In this document: positions 51,646 to 60,274 of the stretch, in pieces
Numbering within the stretch: the first letter of the stretch is position 1
How the letters are laid out: each line of letters opens with the position of its first letter
Origin: Treponema sp.
Lineage (GTDB): Bacteria; Spirochaetota; Spirochaetia; Treponematales; Treponemataceae
Length of the DNA: 64,000 nt
Assembly (NCBI GenBank): GCA_022510905.1
Contig: JAFLSN010000011.1
Coordinates: 1-64,000 of the forward strand
Direction of reading: 5' to 3'
The notes under the pieces: model-generated
Told to the model about the DNA's origin: nothing
What the model saw: only the letters and a program-made list of their open reading frames with translations
Database searches by the model: none
Made by a program: the position numbers and the translations under genes

Positions 51646-52581
51646 CTAATTCTGGAACAGCGGAGTTGAAAGATAGCGGTCGCCAGTGTCGGGGAGCAAG
51701 GCTACGATGGTCTTTCCTTCGTTTTCAGGCTTTTTGGCTTCCTGAACAGCAGCCCACAGCGCGGCTCCTGAAGAAATACCTACAAGCACACCTTCTGTCC
51801 GTGCGATTTCGCGGCCAAATGCAAATGCATCTTCATTCTGCACCGTAGTGATTTTATCGTAGATTTTGGTATCCAGTGTTTTGGGTACGAAATTTGCGCC
51901 AATTCCCTGGATTTTGTGCGGCCCCGCACGACCTTCCGAAAGCAACGGGCTGGTAGCCGGCTCAACAGCAACAACCTGAATTTCAGCTTTCTTGCTTTTA
52001 AGGAATTTCCCCACGCCGGTAATGGTTCCACCGGTTCCAATTCCTGCAACAAAAATATCAACCGCCCCATCGGTGTCCTCCCAGATTTCGGGGCCGGTGG
52101 TTTCAAGATGTGTCTGGGGATTGACGGCATTTTCAAACTGCCCGGGAATAAAGCTGTGCGGGGTTGCGCGCGCAAGTTCATCTGCTTTTTCAACAGCACC
52201 GCGCATTCCAGACGAGCCTTCGGTGAGCACGATTTCAGCACCGTAGGCTTTGAGCAGGCTACGGCGTTCCATGGACATGGTTTCCGGCATGGTCAGAATA
52301 CAGCGCAGCCCATAGCTTGCGGCCACGGCTGCCAAACCGATTCCAGTGTTTCCGCTGGTAGGCTCAATAATCACACTGTCAGATGTGACTTTGCCTTCTT
52401 TTATGGCTGCATCAATCATCGCTTTTGCAATGCGATCCTTAACGCTTCCCGCTGGATTGAAATATTCAAGCTTGGCCAGAATACGGGCTTTGAGCTCAAG
52501 TTTTTTTTCAAGGTTTGAAAGTTCAAGAAGCGGCGTGTGCCCCACCAAATCAGTAATTTTTTTTGCGACTTTTTCTGCCAT
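51646..52581 (-). CDS. cysK: Cysteine synthase A (O-acetylserine sulfhydrylase)
   Basis: A 311-residue protein; the ATG at 52581 follows AAAGGAGGCCAGCAT, so the longer upstream frame is not used. PLP lysine in [54 protein letters not shown] and phosphate-binding [16 protein letters not shown] identify CysK. It forms cysteine from O-acetylserine and sulfide with PLP in the cytoplasm. It has its own promoter with a ~170-base leader that contains a GCAGGA ... TCCTGC stem, and an Rrf2-type regulator gene lies immediately upstream, suggesting sulfur- or iron-sulfur-responsive control. Confidence 0.96.
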   Translation of the reverse strand: MAEKVAKKITDLVGHTPLLELSNLEKKLELKARILAKLEYFNPAGSVKDRIAKAMIDAAIKEGKVTSDSVIIEPTSGNTGIGLAAVAASYGLRCILTMPETMSMERRSLLKAYGAEIVLTEGSSGMRGAVEKADELARATPHSFIPGQFENAVNPQTHLETTGPEIWEDTDGAVDIFVAGIGTGGTITGVGKFLKSKKAEIQVVAVEPATSPLLSEGRAGPHKIQGIGANFVPKTLDTKIYDKITTVQNEDAFAFGREIARTEGVLVGISSGAALWAAVQEAKKPENEGKTIVALLPDTGDRYLSTPLFQN

Positions 52582-52756
52582 ATGCTGGCCTCCTTTGTAA
52601 ATATGGGTTGGCGGTCTTACATGCCCAGTTTTAGTGTGCAGGATCCATCCCGCACATTTGGACACAAGTCCTGCAAAATGAATATCAACGACTGCGCAGA
52701 ACGATATTCAACATAACCGTAATATGTATAAAAACCTATAGTTTTAATATGTAATA

Positions 52757-52785
52757 AGCATACTCCATCACTTTCGTTTTGTCAA
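52757..52785 (-). promoter_or_regulatory. cysK promoter TTGACA-17-TATGCT
   Basis: Minus-strand TTGACA (52785-52780) and TATGCT (52762-52757), 17-base spacing, followed by AT-rich TATTACATATTAAAACTATA around and after the start point, a possible regulator site. Leader of about 170 bases to cysK. Confidence 0.7.
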
Positions 52786-52840
52786 GAACATTGTGCATAT
52801 GCTCGCATAAAATGAAGCACAGCCAGCCCATTTTTTAAGC

Positions 52841-53278
52841 CTAGATGTAATAATCAATATCATCGGCCCCGGTGTTGGATTTGACCAAATCTTCCAGCGT
52901 TTTGCTGTCAAGATAATCGTTGATGACTTTGGAAAGTCCAGCCCAAAGGTTGAGCGTGGCACAGCCTTGCGCGCGTGGGCAAGAATTCACAGGCTGCTGA
53001 AGACATGCGACTGGCGCAAGATTCCCCTCGGTAATACGGAGAATTTCGCCGATGGTGTATGCGCTGGGCACCTTGGCAAGTTTGTAGCCTCCCTGAGGTC
53101 CACGGACGCTTTGCAGCAAGCCGAATTTACTGAGCAATGACGTAATCTGCTCCAAATATTTAACGCTGATTCCTTGCCGCTCGGAAATGTCTTTGAGGGC
53201 AGTGTATTCGGTGCTGTCGTGCTGGGCCAAATCAATCATAAACCGTAAAGCATAGCGCCCACGTGTTGAAATCTTCAT
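52841..53278 (-). CDS. Rrf2-family transcriptional regulator (IscR-like cysteines)
   Basis: A 145-residue protein starting at ATG 53278 (MKISTRGRYALRFMIDLAQH), the canonical Rrf2 beginning. Winged helix with LKDISERQGISVKYLEQITS and LLQSVRGPQGGYKLAKVPS; C-terminal half has ACLQQPVNSCPRAQGC, three Cys spaced like those that hold [2Fe-2S] in IscR. So it is likely an iron-sulfur or redox sensor rather than a CymR-type one. It sits directly upstream of cysK, the probable target. Its own promoter (53306-53334) overlaps an ACTATACTATT repeat that may allow autoregulation. Confidence 0.9.
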   Translation of the reverse strand: MKISTRGRYALRFMIDLAQHDSTEYTALKDISERQGISVKYLEQITSLLSKFGLLQSVRGPQGGYKLAKVPSAYTIGEILRITEGNLAPVACLQQPVNSCPRAQGCATLNLWAGLSKVINDYLDSKTLEDLVKSNTGADDIDYYI

Positions 53279-53305
53279 ACTTATTACCCCATTCCCCACT
53301 GGAAT

Positions 53306-53334
53306 AGTATAGTATGATTTTGCGTATTTGTCTA
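53306..53334 (-). promoter_or_regulatory. Promoter TAGACA-17-TATACT of the Rrf2 gene
   Basis: Minus-strand TAGACA (53334-53329) and TATACT (53311-53306), 17 bases apart. The -10 box is embedded in CATACTATACTATTCC, a short tandem ACTAT repeat. Confidence 0.7.
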
Positions 53335-53419
53335 GTTTTTAAAGAAAACTGGCAATCAAAATATACATGAATAAAACGGCACGGGTAATTTTTGTGCATT
53401 TTCTGAACACGGGCGGCAC

Positions 53420-55360
53420 TCAATCCAGTTCGGCAAGCTCTTCCCAGCGTGCGTAGGCGGCATCCAGCGTCCGGGAAAGCGTGGCGTAATCGGCACCAGC
53501 TTTTGCAGAAACGTTGTAGTCCGTGCTGGACATGGCTGCTTCAAGCTCTGTTTTTTGCTGCTCCCAGATGGCGATGTCCGACTCAAGCTGTTCAAACTCG
53601 CGCTGTTCCTTAAATGAACGGCGGCGCTTTTTTTTGTTTACATCGGCGGAAGACGGAGTGGAATCTCGCACAGAGTCAAATGCATTATGAACAGTTTTTG
53701 CCTGAGCGGGCATGGCTTCTGCGAGCGCCGTTTTTTTCCATTCAAGATATTCGCTGCATTTCCCGACAAAACCCGAAATGCTTCCGTCATCTTCCAGAAT
53801 AAAAAGCGATTCTGCAACTTTGTCCATAAAATATCGGTCGTGACTTACAATCAAAAGGCAGCCATTAAATTCAAGCAAAAACTGCTCCAGAATATTCATG
53901 GTAAAAATATCGAAGTCATTGGTGGGTTCATCAAGAATCAAAAAATTTGGATTGCTCAAGAGCAGACGCACCAAAAAAAGCCGCTTGCGTTCACCGCCGC
54001 TCAGAGAATGCAAGGGCGAATGTTGTATGCGCCCGGTAAAACCAAAGCGTTCAAGAAACAGCGGCGCACTAAGTGCAGAACCATTCTGCATGTACATGAC
54101 ATCGGCGGCCTCCGCCACGTAATCCAGCACAGTCATGTCTATATCCGGAAACTGCGGATTCTGCTGATAATAGGCAATGCTGGTGTTTGCGCCAACATGC
54201 ACCGAGCCTTCGTCTGGTGCCAGCACGCCTGCGCATATGTTCAGAAAAGTTGACTTTCCGCTTCCGTTGTTCCCAACCACACCGATTTTTTGTCCTTTGG
54301 TGAATGTATAGCTGAAATTCTGAATGACCGGTGCCGCCGTTTGCGCAGTGCTGTTTGCCGTTCCTTTTGGAAAGTGTTTTGCAATATGATGAAGTGAAAG
54401 CACATCGCCACCAAGCCGTTTACCCTGGACATGAAATGTAAAACCTGTGTCTTCTTGAAACGTATCACGGTTGATGAGCGCTTCGTCTCGCTGGATGCGG
54501 GCCTTTGCTTTGGTGCCACGTGCGCATGGGCCACGGAGCAGCCATTCACGTTCAAAGCGGAGCACGCTTTCGATGCGCCGTTCAGTGTTTTGTTCAATCT
54601 CCGCTTCCGTAGCCTTTTTTTCAAGATAATCAGAATAATTTCCCGTATACAGTTTGACCCTGTTCCGCGCAAGTTCGTAGATGTTCGTGCACACGGCATC
54701 CAAAAACCAGCGGTCATGCGTAACCATAAGAACCGCACGTTTTGTCTGGGCCAGATATTCCTGCAACCAAAGTATGGTTGCAACGTCAAGATGGTTTGTT
54801 GGCTCGTCGAGCAAAAGCAGCTTGGTGTCTTCTACCAGCACTTGGGCCAGCGCAACTTTTTTGAGCATACCGCCAGAAAGCTCACCCATGCGGCGGTTCA
54901 TGTCATGAATCCCCAGCACCGAAAGAATCGATGCAATCTGTGCTTCGTAATTCCACAAGTTCTGCTGGTGCATCTGCTCCGTGAGGATTTCAAGGCGGCG
55001 CTGCTGTGTCGTAGAAACGTCATTCTGCAAGGCCTCGCACGTTTCACGGTAGTCACGAATAAGCATAAGCTTTGGCAGGGGTGCGGCAAAAATATGCTCG
55101 CGAATGGTACGCTGAGGATTGAATGTCGGTGTCTGAGGAAGATAGGATGCGCCTGCGGTTTTGTTGAACACCACGCTGCCGTCGTCTGGCTGAAGGATGC
55201 CAGCAACAGTTGCAAGCAGTGTTGATTTTCCCGTGCCATTCTTGCCTATAAGCGCAGCCTTTTCGCATTCATTCAGTCCAAATGTTACGCCGGTAAAAAG
55301 CGGCTGCTCTCGCCCTATTTTTGCAAGGTTGTGTACGGAAAGAAGATTTTCTGCTGCCAT
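53420..55360 (-). CDS. ABC-F family ATPase (Uup/YheS-like)
   Basis: A 646-residue protein with two ABC ATPase domains and no membrane segment. First: GKNGTGKSTLLATVAGIL, signature ELSGGMLKKVALAQVL, LLLDEPTNHLD. Second: GNNGSGKSTFLNICAGVL, SLSGGERKRLFLVRLLL, LILDEPTNDFD. The linker (about 235-310) and C-terminal coiled coil (FKEQREFEQLESDIAIWEQQ) resemble Uup. ABC-F proteins act on ribosomes or on recombination intermediates. I start at ATG 55360 (MAAENLLSVHN). TACACT (55372-55367) ends 6 bases before it and there is no ribosome binding site. Confidence 0.92.
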   Translation of the reverse strand: MAAENLLSVHNLAKIGREQPLFTGVTFGLNECEKAALIGKNGTGKSTLLATVAGILQPDDGSVVFNKTAGASYLPQTPTFNPQRTIREHIFAAPLPKLMLIRDYRETCEALQNDVSTTQQRRLEILTEQMHQQNLWNYEAQIASILSVLGIHDMNRRMGELSGGMLKKVALAQVLVEDTKLLLLDEPTNHLDVATILWLQEYLAQTKRAVLMVTHDRWFLDAVCTNIYELARNRVKLYTGNYSDYLEKKATEAEIEQNTERRIESVLRFEREWLLRGPCARGTKAKARIQRDEALINRDTFQEDTGFTFHVQGKRLGGDVLSLHHIAKHFPKGTANSTAQTAAPVIQNFSYTFTKGQKIGVVGNNGSGKSTFLNICAGVLAPDEGSVHVGANTSIAYYQQNPQFPDIDMTVLDYVAEAADVMYMQNGSALSAPLFLERFGFTGRIQHSPLHSLSGGERKRLFLVRLLLSNPNFLILDEPTNDFDIFTMNILEQFLLEFNGCLLIVSHDRYFMDKVAESLFILEDDGSISGFVGKCSEYLEWKKTALAEAMPAQAKTVHNAFDSVRDSTPSSADVNKKKRRRSFKEQREFEQLESDIAIWEQQKTELEAAMSSTDYNVSAKAGADYATLSRTLDAAYARWEELAELD

Positions 55361-55433
55361 GTGAACAGTGTACCACAAATATCCACGAACGCAAAGGCGG
55401 CATGAATTTTCAGCCTAATGCAAAAGAGACCAC

Positions 55434-55485
55434 AATCAACACACCCCGATGCAGAAGCACGGTATGTACCCTCTGCGCATGAATA
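55434..55485 (-). repeat. Dispersed intergenic element, short form (near consensus)
   Basis: Minus strand from 55485: TATTCATGCGCAGAGGG, TACATACCGTGCTTCTGCATC, GGGGTGTGTTGATT. A complete 52-base copy, close to the consensus of all copies, between the 55498-56127 gene and the ABC-F start. Confidence 0.9.
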
Positions 55486-55497
55486 AAAACAGTTTTT

Positions 55498-56127
55498 CTA
55501 ATTATCCGCCACCACAGACACTGTGGCGTGGTGCAGCCGCATGTATGAACGCAATGTGCGCATGTTCTGCTGCCAGCCGTACAAAAAGAACAAAGCAGGC
55601 TCCCATATTGCCACCCATCCGATAATGCCAAAGCCTTCGCCCAATACGCCAAAAAACGGCGTTGTTTCCGAACGTTGTCTGCACACATGGGCCAGAACCA
55701 AACAAAGTCCTAAAAACACTACCGCAAACAAAACCCTGAACAGCCAGATACGTGTGGTTCGGCTGTTTTGAATCAGCTGGTCAACGGCAGCGTTTTTAAA
55801 ATGAGAGTTAACACTTTGCTGCAGCACCGCCTGTGTGTTGGCAGTGCAGGCCACAGCCGGAAGATGCATGGCAATATGCACATGCGCATAACGTGCGCCA
55901 GCTTCCAGCCGGCTGCACAAATATGATTCCACTTCAGGGTTCAGTGAGCGCTCTGCCAATGGAGCCGGATCGTAAGGATTGTATAGCGCTTCCACAGAAG
56001 GCAAAGCAAGCTGAATTGTTTCTTCAAATAAAGATTGATTTGTGCCGTCGGAAACGTGCGCCCGGCGCTCATGCTTTTCAAGCGAAGTCAGAGAGCTAGA
56101 AATGTCTTGCGATGGAGCATTACCCAT
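55498..56127 (-). CDS. Predicted membrane protein, unknown function
   Basis: A 209-residue protein started at ATG 56127 (MGNAPSQDISSSLTSLEKHE), because TATAAT (56139-56134) lies exactly where a leaderless start needs it and overlaps the upstream codons. The N-terminal ~130 residues are soluble and helical (NQSLFEETIQLALPSVEALY, HIAMHLPAVACTANTQAVLQ), followed by two transmembrane helices (LFRVLFAVVFLGLCLVLAHV and IGWVAIWEPALFFLYGWQ) and a short basic tail. I do not recognise the family. Confidence 0.7.
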   Translation of the reverse strand: MGNAPSQDISSSLTSLEKHERRAHVSDGTNQSLFEETIQLALPSVEALYNPYDPAPLAERSLNPEVESYLCSRLEAGARYAHVHIAMHLPAVACTANTQAVLQQSVNSHFKNAAVDQLIQNSRTTRIWLFRVLFAVVFLGLCLVLAHVCRQRSETTPFFGVLGEGFGIIGWVAIWEPALFFLYGWQQNMRTLRSYMRLHHATVSVVADN

Positions 56128-56133
56128 AGAAAC

Positions 56134-56162
56134 ATTATACATCCGAGTCCACAAAAAGTGAA
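56134..56162 (-). promoter_or_regulatory. Promoter TTCACT-17-TATAAT
   Basis: Minus-strand TTCACT (56162-56157) and perfect TATAAT (56139-56134), 17-base spacing, ending 6 bases before the ATG at 56127; leaderless configuration. Confidence 0.7.
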
Positions 56163-56186
56163 CACACCGCTTAAAATTCAAAGCAA

Positions 56187-56379
56187 AATAAACACACCCC
56201 GACACAGAAGGCGGGTATGATTTTTCTGAAATCTGATAACCGGGCAGTGATAAAAGAGCCTTTTCCAGGTGCGTTGTCCTTATAAGGTATTGCTGTCAAG
56301 GGCACATGCCATTTGTTATACACAACCCGCGCCAAGCTCCAGGCAAAAGGCGGAATATGCACTATTTCAGCATGAATCA
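56187..56379 (-). repeat. Dispersed intergenic element, long form
   Basis: Minus strand from 56379: TGATTCATGCTGAAATAG, GCCTGGAGCTTGGCG, GGCATGTGCCCTTGACAGC, TATAAGGACAACGCACCTGG, TTTATCACTGCCCGGTTATC, AGATTTCAG, AAAATCATACC, CGCCTTCTGTGTC and GGGGTGTGTTTA. It fills the space between two divergent promoters (56134-56162 and 56413-56441). Confidence 0.87.
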
Positions 56380-56412
56380 TTATCTTTCGTTGATTTTGTG
56401 CAAGTCGCGTTA

Positions 56413-56441
56413 TGGACTTTTTTTTCATCCTGCCGCATAAT
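56413..56441 (+). promoter_or_regulatory. Promoter TGGACT-17-CATAAT
   Basis: TGGACT (56413-56418) and CATAAT (56436-56441), 17-base spacing, ending 6 bases before ATG 56448; no ribosome binding site. Confidence 0.65.
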
Positions 56442-56447
56442 GGTTGC

Positions 56448-56864
56448 ATGAATCGAACTGAACTGCACGCTTCCATTTATGAGCACGCGGAACTGACTTT
56501 TTCCCGAAGCAGCGGAGCGGGTGGACAAAACGTAAACAAAGTGAACACAAAAGTCCATGTGGCTATTCCGATTTCTTCACTAAAAGGAATAACTGAAGCT
56601 GAGCGACAGCGCTTGCGCACAAAACTCCGCTCGCTGTGCAACAAAGAAGACTGCATTTTTTTAAACGTGCAGGATGAACGTTTTCAAGAACGGAATCGTG
56701 CACTGGCCTTGGAGCGCCTTGAAAACCGAATCATTCAGGCACTTGTCTTGCCCAGGCACCGCATTAAAACCGCGCCAACCAGAGCAAGCCGGGAACGCAG
56801 GTTAAAGCTCAAAAAAATAAAAAGCGAATTAAAAAAAAGCCGCCATTGGGTTCCGTCAGAATAG
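56448..56864 (+). CDS. arfB: ArfB-like peptidyl-tRNA hydrolase (class I release-factor domain)
   Basis: A 138-residue protein with the release-factor domain alone: TFSRSSGAGGQNVNKVNTKV, GGQ at residues 25-27, VHVAIPISSLKGITEAERQR, then a basic tail (IKTAPTRASRERRLKLKKIK) as in ArfB/YaeJ, which inserts into the empty mRNA channel. It rescues stalled ribosomes by hydrolysing peptidyl-tRNA. The tail lacks the longer arginine-rich helix of some ArfB proteins but is clearly basic. Leaderless start supported by the promoter at 56413-56441. Confidence 0.9.
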   Translation: MNRTELHASIYEHAELTFSRSSGAGGQNVNKVNTKVHVAIPISSLKGITEAERQRLRTKLRSLCNKEDCIFLNVQDERFQERNRALALERLENRIIQALVLPRHRIKTAPTRASRERRLKLKKIKSELKKSRHWVPSE

Positions 56865-56989
56865 CAAACGCATTTTTCACTTTCGCAACAGCGCCATTCA
56901 TGATATACTAACATAATGCCATCGGTTATGAATCGCTGGCACAGCCAAACTTTTTGGCAACGCACAACAGCGAATGAACTATACCAAAC

Positions 56990-57027
56990 GCAGAGCGTTT
57001 CAGGTATTTACCTTCCGCATGAATCAA
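56990..57027 (-). repeat. Dispersed intergenic element, left-module fragment
   Basis: Minus strand from 57027: TGATTCATGCGGAAGG, TAAATACCTGAAACGC. Only the left module is recognisable; it ends 5 bases before the ribosome binding site AAAGGA of the P83/100 gene. Confidence 0.6.
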
Positions 57028-57040
57028 AAAAGGATACATT

Positions 57041-58528
57041 ATGAAACAAAACAAAATCGCCATGTTCTGTCTCTGTGCATTTATTGCAGGCTTTGCCTCT
57101 GCAATCGAAGTCGATGAAGCTGAGTTGCAACGTTCTGGCTCCACAGATTCTGTGCAGTTTGAAAACTACGGCGGCCCATACGCAGTTATCGAAAGCGCCC
57201 AGGCCATAGTAGGAATCGGTTCAGCATTGGGACGTGAGGTTGCGCAAAACCCGAACACAACGGCGGCCATCCAGCCATACGCAAAATATTCACTGATTCA
57301 TGTGGTAAGCGCCCCGCAAACGGAACTGCTTGACGCAGACATACTGGTGTTCAATCAAAATGCCGGCGTTGACCACATCAACAATGTTCGGAGAATCGTA
57401 AGTGGTTATATCGAAGCGGCATATGGCTATGAACGAAACGAAGCTGAAGCCATCGCTGTGTTTGTTACAGTCTACAATGCGGTATACCGAAATCAGCTTT
57501 CATATTTTGAAGAAAAATATTCGCCACAGGTATTCCAAAATCTGAATGCAGAAAAGGTTGGGCTCAGCACCAACTGGGAACATTGGGCGGGAAACACGCA
57601 GCTGGTCATTCCGCTGAGCAGCGCCGTTGACGGCAGCCCTGTTGTAGATACGAGCGCAATAAGCGATGAAAAAGTGATAGAGGCCCTGCGTCAAGAAGAC
57701 GACAAAAACATTGCCGTCCGTGAACAACTTGCAGACATCAAGGAGCGCGAAGCCAGCACCGCATCACAAAATGCACAGGAAGCCCAGAAAGATGCCACCC
57801 GGCAGCGGCAGGCCGGCAACACAGAACAGGCGGCGCAGTCTGCACAAACGGCAACCATACAGCAACAAATTGCTGACCGCAAAAACAACGAAGTCCGAAC
57901 AGAACGCGCAGAAATTGCAAAAGACCTGGAAGCTGTAGAAGCGGCCAGTCCCGCAGAGCCCACCCACACTCTCACAGGGCTGTTCGGCACAGATGGCAAA
58001 GGCCTGTTCCGTCTTATGACTGTTGATGGCGACACAGGAAATGTCATCATGCGCTCACCCGTAACCCAGGTGCGCAGCAAAAACGTTTACACGGTTCAGG
58101 ATGTAAGCATTTCCATGCAGGATGAAACCGTAGTATACCAAGAGTTGTATCTTGCGGTATGTGGCGTAAGCGACAAACATTCCGAAGTGCGCCTGTGCCT
58201 TATCGATGCCTCAAAACTGGAGCTGCAAAAACAGAGCGAAGAAGTTCTTTCTGAATCAACAGAAATAGTGCCGTACAAAGATGAATTCTTTGTGGTGGTG
58301 CAGAATGGCTCCGCATATGCTGTGGCGGCATATGACAAAAACCTTACGGTAAAAAAGCAAAGCAAAGTCACTGTGAGCGCATCGACTCCGCTAAATGTAA
58401 TGCCACAAGGCCTTTTGGTCACAAATTCCAGCGGAAATCCAGAGCTGCTTGACTGGGGCACATTGGAGAGCGTATGGGGCGGAGGCAGCACAACCGTAAA
58501 CGTAAAAGCATCTTCCGTTGAAAAATAA
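57041..58528 (+). CDS. P83/100-family spirochaetal antigen
   Basis: A 495-residue protein; ATG after AAAAAGGATACATT. Signal peptide KIAMFCLCAFIAGFASA, then the P83/100 N-terminal domain (VIESAQAIVGIGSALGREVA, HVVSAPQTELLDADILVFNQ, DHINNVRRIVSGYIEAAYGY), a long Ala/Gln/Glu-rich coiled coil (about 225-300, EREASTASQNAQEAQKDATR), and a C-terminal beta-propeller-like region with repeated LxxAVCGVSDK and VVVQNGSAYAVAAYD. The family (Borrelia p83/100 and treponemal homologues) is confined to spirochaetes; it is periplasmic or surface associated and has no proven function. This is the best taxonomic marker in the window. Confidence 0.93.
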   Translation: MKQNKIAMFCLCAFIAGFASAIEVDEAELQRSGSTDSVQFENYGGPYAVIESAQAIVGIGSALGREVAQNPNTTAAIQPYAKYSLIHVVSAPQTELLDADILVFNQNAGVDHINNVRRIVSGYIEAAYGYERNEAEAIAVFVTVYNAVYRNQLSYFEEKYSPQVFQNLNAEKVGLSTNWEHWAGNTQLVIPLSSAVDGSPVVDTSAISDEKVIEALRQEDDKNIAVREQLADIKEREASTASQNAQEAQKDATRQRQAGNTEQAAQSAQTATIQQQIADRKNNEVRTERAEIAKDLEAVEAASPAEPTHTLTGLFGTDGKGLFRLMTVDGDTGNVIMRSPVTQVRSKNVYTVQDVSISMQDETVVYQELYLAVCGVSDKHSEVRLCLIDASKLELQKQSEEVLSESTEIVPYKDEFFVVVQNGSAYAVAAYDKNLTVKKQSKVTVSASTPLNVMPQGLLVTNSSGNPELLDWGTLESVWGGGSTTVNVKASSVEK

Positions 58529-58532
58529 ACTA

Positions 58533-58550
58533 TGGCCACAATTGTGGCCA
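58533..58550. terminator. Perfect palindrome between convergent genes
   Basis: TGGCCACAATTGTGGCCA is a perfect 18-base palindrome between the convergent P83/100 and transglutaminase genes. There is no T-run, so it is only a weak terminator candidate; a protein-binding site is also possible. Confidence 0.4.
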
Positions 58551-58599
58551 CGGTTAAACAAAGAACACGAACATAGCCCGCAGTTGCGACTCGGTGCTG

Positions 58600-59523
58600 T
58601 TACTGCTGGCCCGCAAGGTCAATGCCACCTCCCACAGAATGGCCGCTGAATTCACCTGTGTTATCAGCAAGCGGAAATTCCATTGTTTTAACAAAAACCG
58701 TCTGATTCTGTTGCACCGCTCCGCAAAACACGCCGCGGTCAACTTGGCAATCAGTAAAATCCCGGCCCACTGCAAGAATCACATAATCATCATCGACACA
58801 TTTGTTGCGAGTGGGGTCAACGCCAAACCACCTGCCCCAAACCGCACTGCCATTTTCAGTGCCATATGCATCATCAGGCACAAAGAATTCCACCCAAGCA
58901 TGTGTGGCCCCTTCACCTTTGCTCATGCCGCACACATACCTCGCAGGAATTCCCATCGCACGGCACAGCGAGACAAACAAGTGGGCATAATCCTGACACA
59001 CACCTTTTTGCAATGTAAACGCTTCGGCCGCACTCGTTCTTACAGTGGTGGCACCGCTCGTGTAGGCAATGCGACCATGCACGCCGGCACACAAAATCTT
59101 TGCGGCATCATGCGCATGGGAGCAATCAAGTTTTTTTTGCGCGACATATGACACCAACGGACTTGACTCAAAGAGCTCCAGCAAAAACTGTCTCATCTCA
59201 TCGGTGCAGGCTGTAAGCGGCGTACTGTATTTGTAAAATGGCGGACACGGTTCACGGGTTCCTTCTTTGCCATGAACCTGTACCATTGCATTCACGTGGA
59301 ATGAAAATTCCGAGTGCGGTGCATAGCACTGCCCACGGTAAACGGTGTTTCCAAAAACATCACGGTATGTCACAAGTGGAACAGCGGGATTCACTTCCAG
59401 CACACACGATGTAACGGTTTGGCATCCGCGGGAAACCGGAACACAGCGCAACAAAAACGAATGGTCTGTAACCGATTCTGAAAATGAAAGCGCCATGCTG
59501 TAGTCAACATTCAAAAGCTTCAT
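58600..59523 (-). CDS. Transglutaminase-like protease/ligase domain protein
   Basis: A 307-residue protein; AAGGTG precedes the ATG. N-terminal bacterial-transglutaminase beta domain (residues 1-100), then the papain-like core with LQKGVCQDYAHLFVSLCRAM (Cys176), KGEGATHAWVEFFVPD (His208) and WFGVDPTRN (Asp236). It is the third gene of the ATP-grasp/alpha-E/transglutaminase operon. Comparative-genomic work on amidoligases predicted that this trio builds and processes peptide-like molecules, the transglutaminase-fold enzyme acting as a peptidase or transferase. Cytoplasmic; substrate unknown. Confidence 0.9.
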   Translation of the reverse strand: MKLLNVDYSMALSFSESVTDHSFLLRCVPVSRGCQTVTSCVLEVNPAVPLVTYRDVFGNTVYRGQCYAPHSEFSFHVNAMVQVHGKEGTREPCPPFYKYSTPLTACTDEMRQFLLELFESSPLVSYVAQKKLDCSHAHDAAKILCAGVHGRIAYTSGATTVRTSAAEAFTLQKGVCQDYAHLFVSLCRAMGIPARYVCGMSKGEGATHAWVEFFVPDDAYGTENGSAVWGRWFGVDPTRNKCVDDDYVILAVGRDFTDCQVDRGVFCGAVQQNQTVFVKTMEFPLADNTGEFSGHSVGGGIDLAGQQ

Positions 59524-59541
59524 ATTACACCTTCAGTATAA

Positions 59542-60243
59542 TCAACTGAATGCAAACAGACTGTCTATCAGCTGGAGCAGAACCATCTTGTCGGCACGGT
59601 CATAGAACGAATCGAGCTCGCACAATTCACCGATGATTTTTTGCAGCTGCAATGTGTCGCAGTTTACATCGGTGTATGCAAGCGCTTCTGCCAGGCGATG
59701 ACATTCAAAAAGGACTTTGTTTTCGTTCAGAGCCAAACGCAGATAAATATCCAGCCGTTCCACGCCGTAGCCGCAACGGATAATGTTGCGGCTGTTTCTG
59801 TCCTGCACGGTGTCTTCCACCGTTCCTTTGAATGCCATCAAGTAGTCAACAACTTTTTGAAAATGCAATGCAGGTGTTTTGCTGAACTCTGCATCCTGCA
59901 TGGCCCTCAATGCCAATTCAATGTATGAAAGAGCTTCGCTGCCGATTATTTCACGGAGCATCATGGCATTGCCGTTTGCATACACAAGGCTTGCCACAAT
60001 CGAACTGGCATAGCTTTTGTTGAACGCATACTGCTGGCAAAAATCATCCAGCGAAGCAAAGCCATTGTAGATGTCAAGCTTTTGGCAATAATCCACGTAG
60101 TCAAATGTTGTGTCTATGTGGGAATCGTAAACCGCCATAAAAATGCGCATGGTCGAAAGAGAACGTTCAGCATATCGTCCCAACCAATACAGCGAGTCAA
60201 CCTGCTTTAAAGTAAGCGGAATTTTTACTTCGGAAAAATCCAT
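59542..60243 (-). CDS. Alpha-E domain protein (DUF403)
   Basis: A 233-residue all-helical protein; I start at ATG 60243 behind TTTTGGAGGATTGT. LTLKQVDSLYWLGRYAERSL and STMRIFMAVYDSH at the start, the EIIGSEALSYIELALRAMQD helix and the C-terminal FYDRADKMVLLQLIDSLFAF are characteristic of alpha-E proteins, named for conserved acidic residues in helices. The family always accompanies circularly permuted ATP-grasp proteins and transglutaminases, as here, and is thought to form the second half of an amide-ligase complex. It lies 31 bases after the ATP-grasp gene. Confidence 0.92.
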   Translation of the reverse strand: MDFSEVKIPLTLKQVDSLYWLGRYAERSLSTMRIFMAVYDSHIDTTFDYVDYCQKLDIYNGFASLDDFCQQYAFNKSYASSIVASLVYANGNAMMLREIIGSEALSYIELALRAMQDAEFSKTPALHFQKVVDYLMAFKGTVEDTVQDRNSRNIIRCGYGVERLDIYLRLALNENKVLFECHRLAEALAYTDVNCDTLQLQKIIGELCELDSFYDRADKMVLLQLIDSLFAFS

Positions 60244-60274
60244 ACAATCCTCCAAAATGAAGTGAAGTCCAGCA

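Noticed and set aside
52582-52665. Longer N-terminus of CysK
   Set aside because: AAAGGAGG lies inside this stretch directly before the ATG at 52581, and the extra residues have no family similarity.
52586-52750. Riboswitch in the cysK leader
   Set aside because: Only a simple GCAGGA...TCCTGC stem is visible; no SAM or other known riboswitch core motif could be recognised.
58533-58550. Bidirectional intrinsic terminator at the palindrome after P83/100
   Set aside because: Perfect palindrome but no T-run on either side; listed only as a weak candidate.
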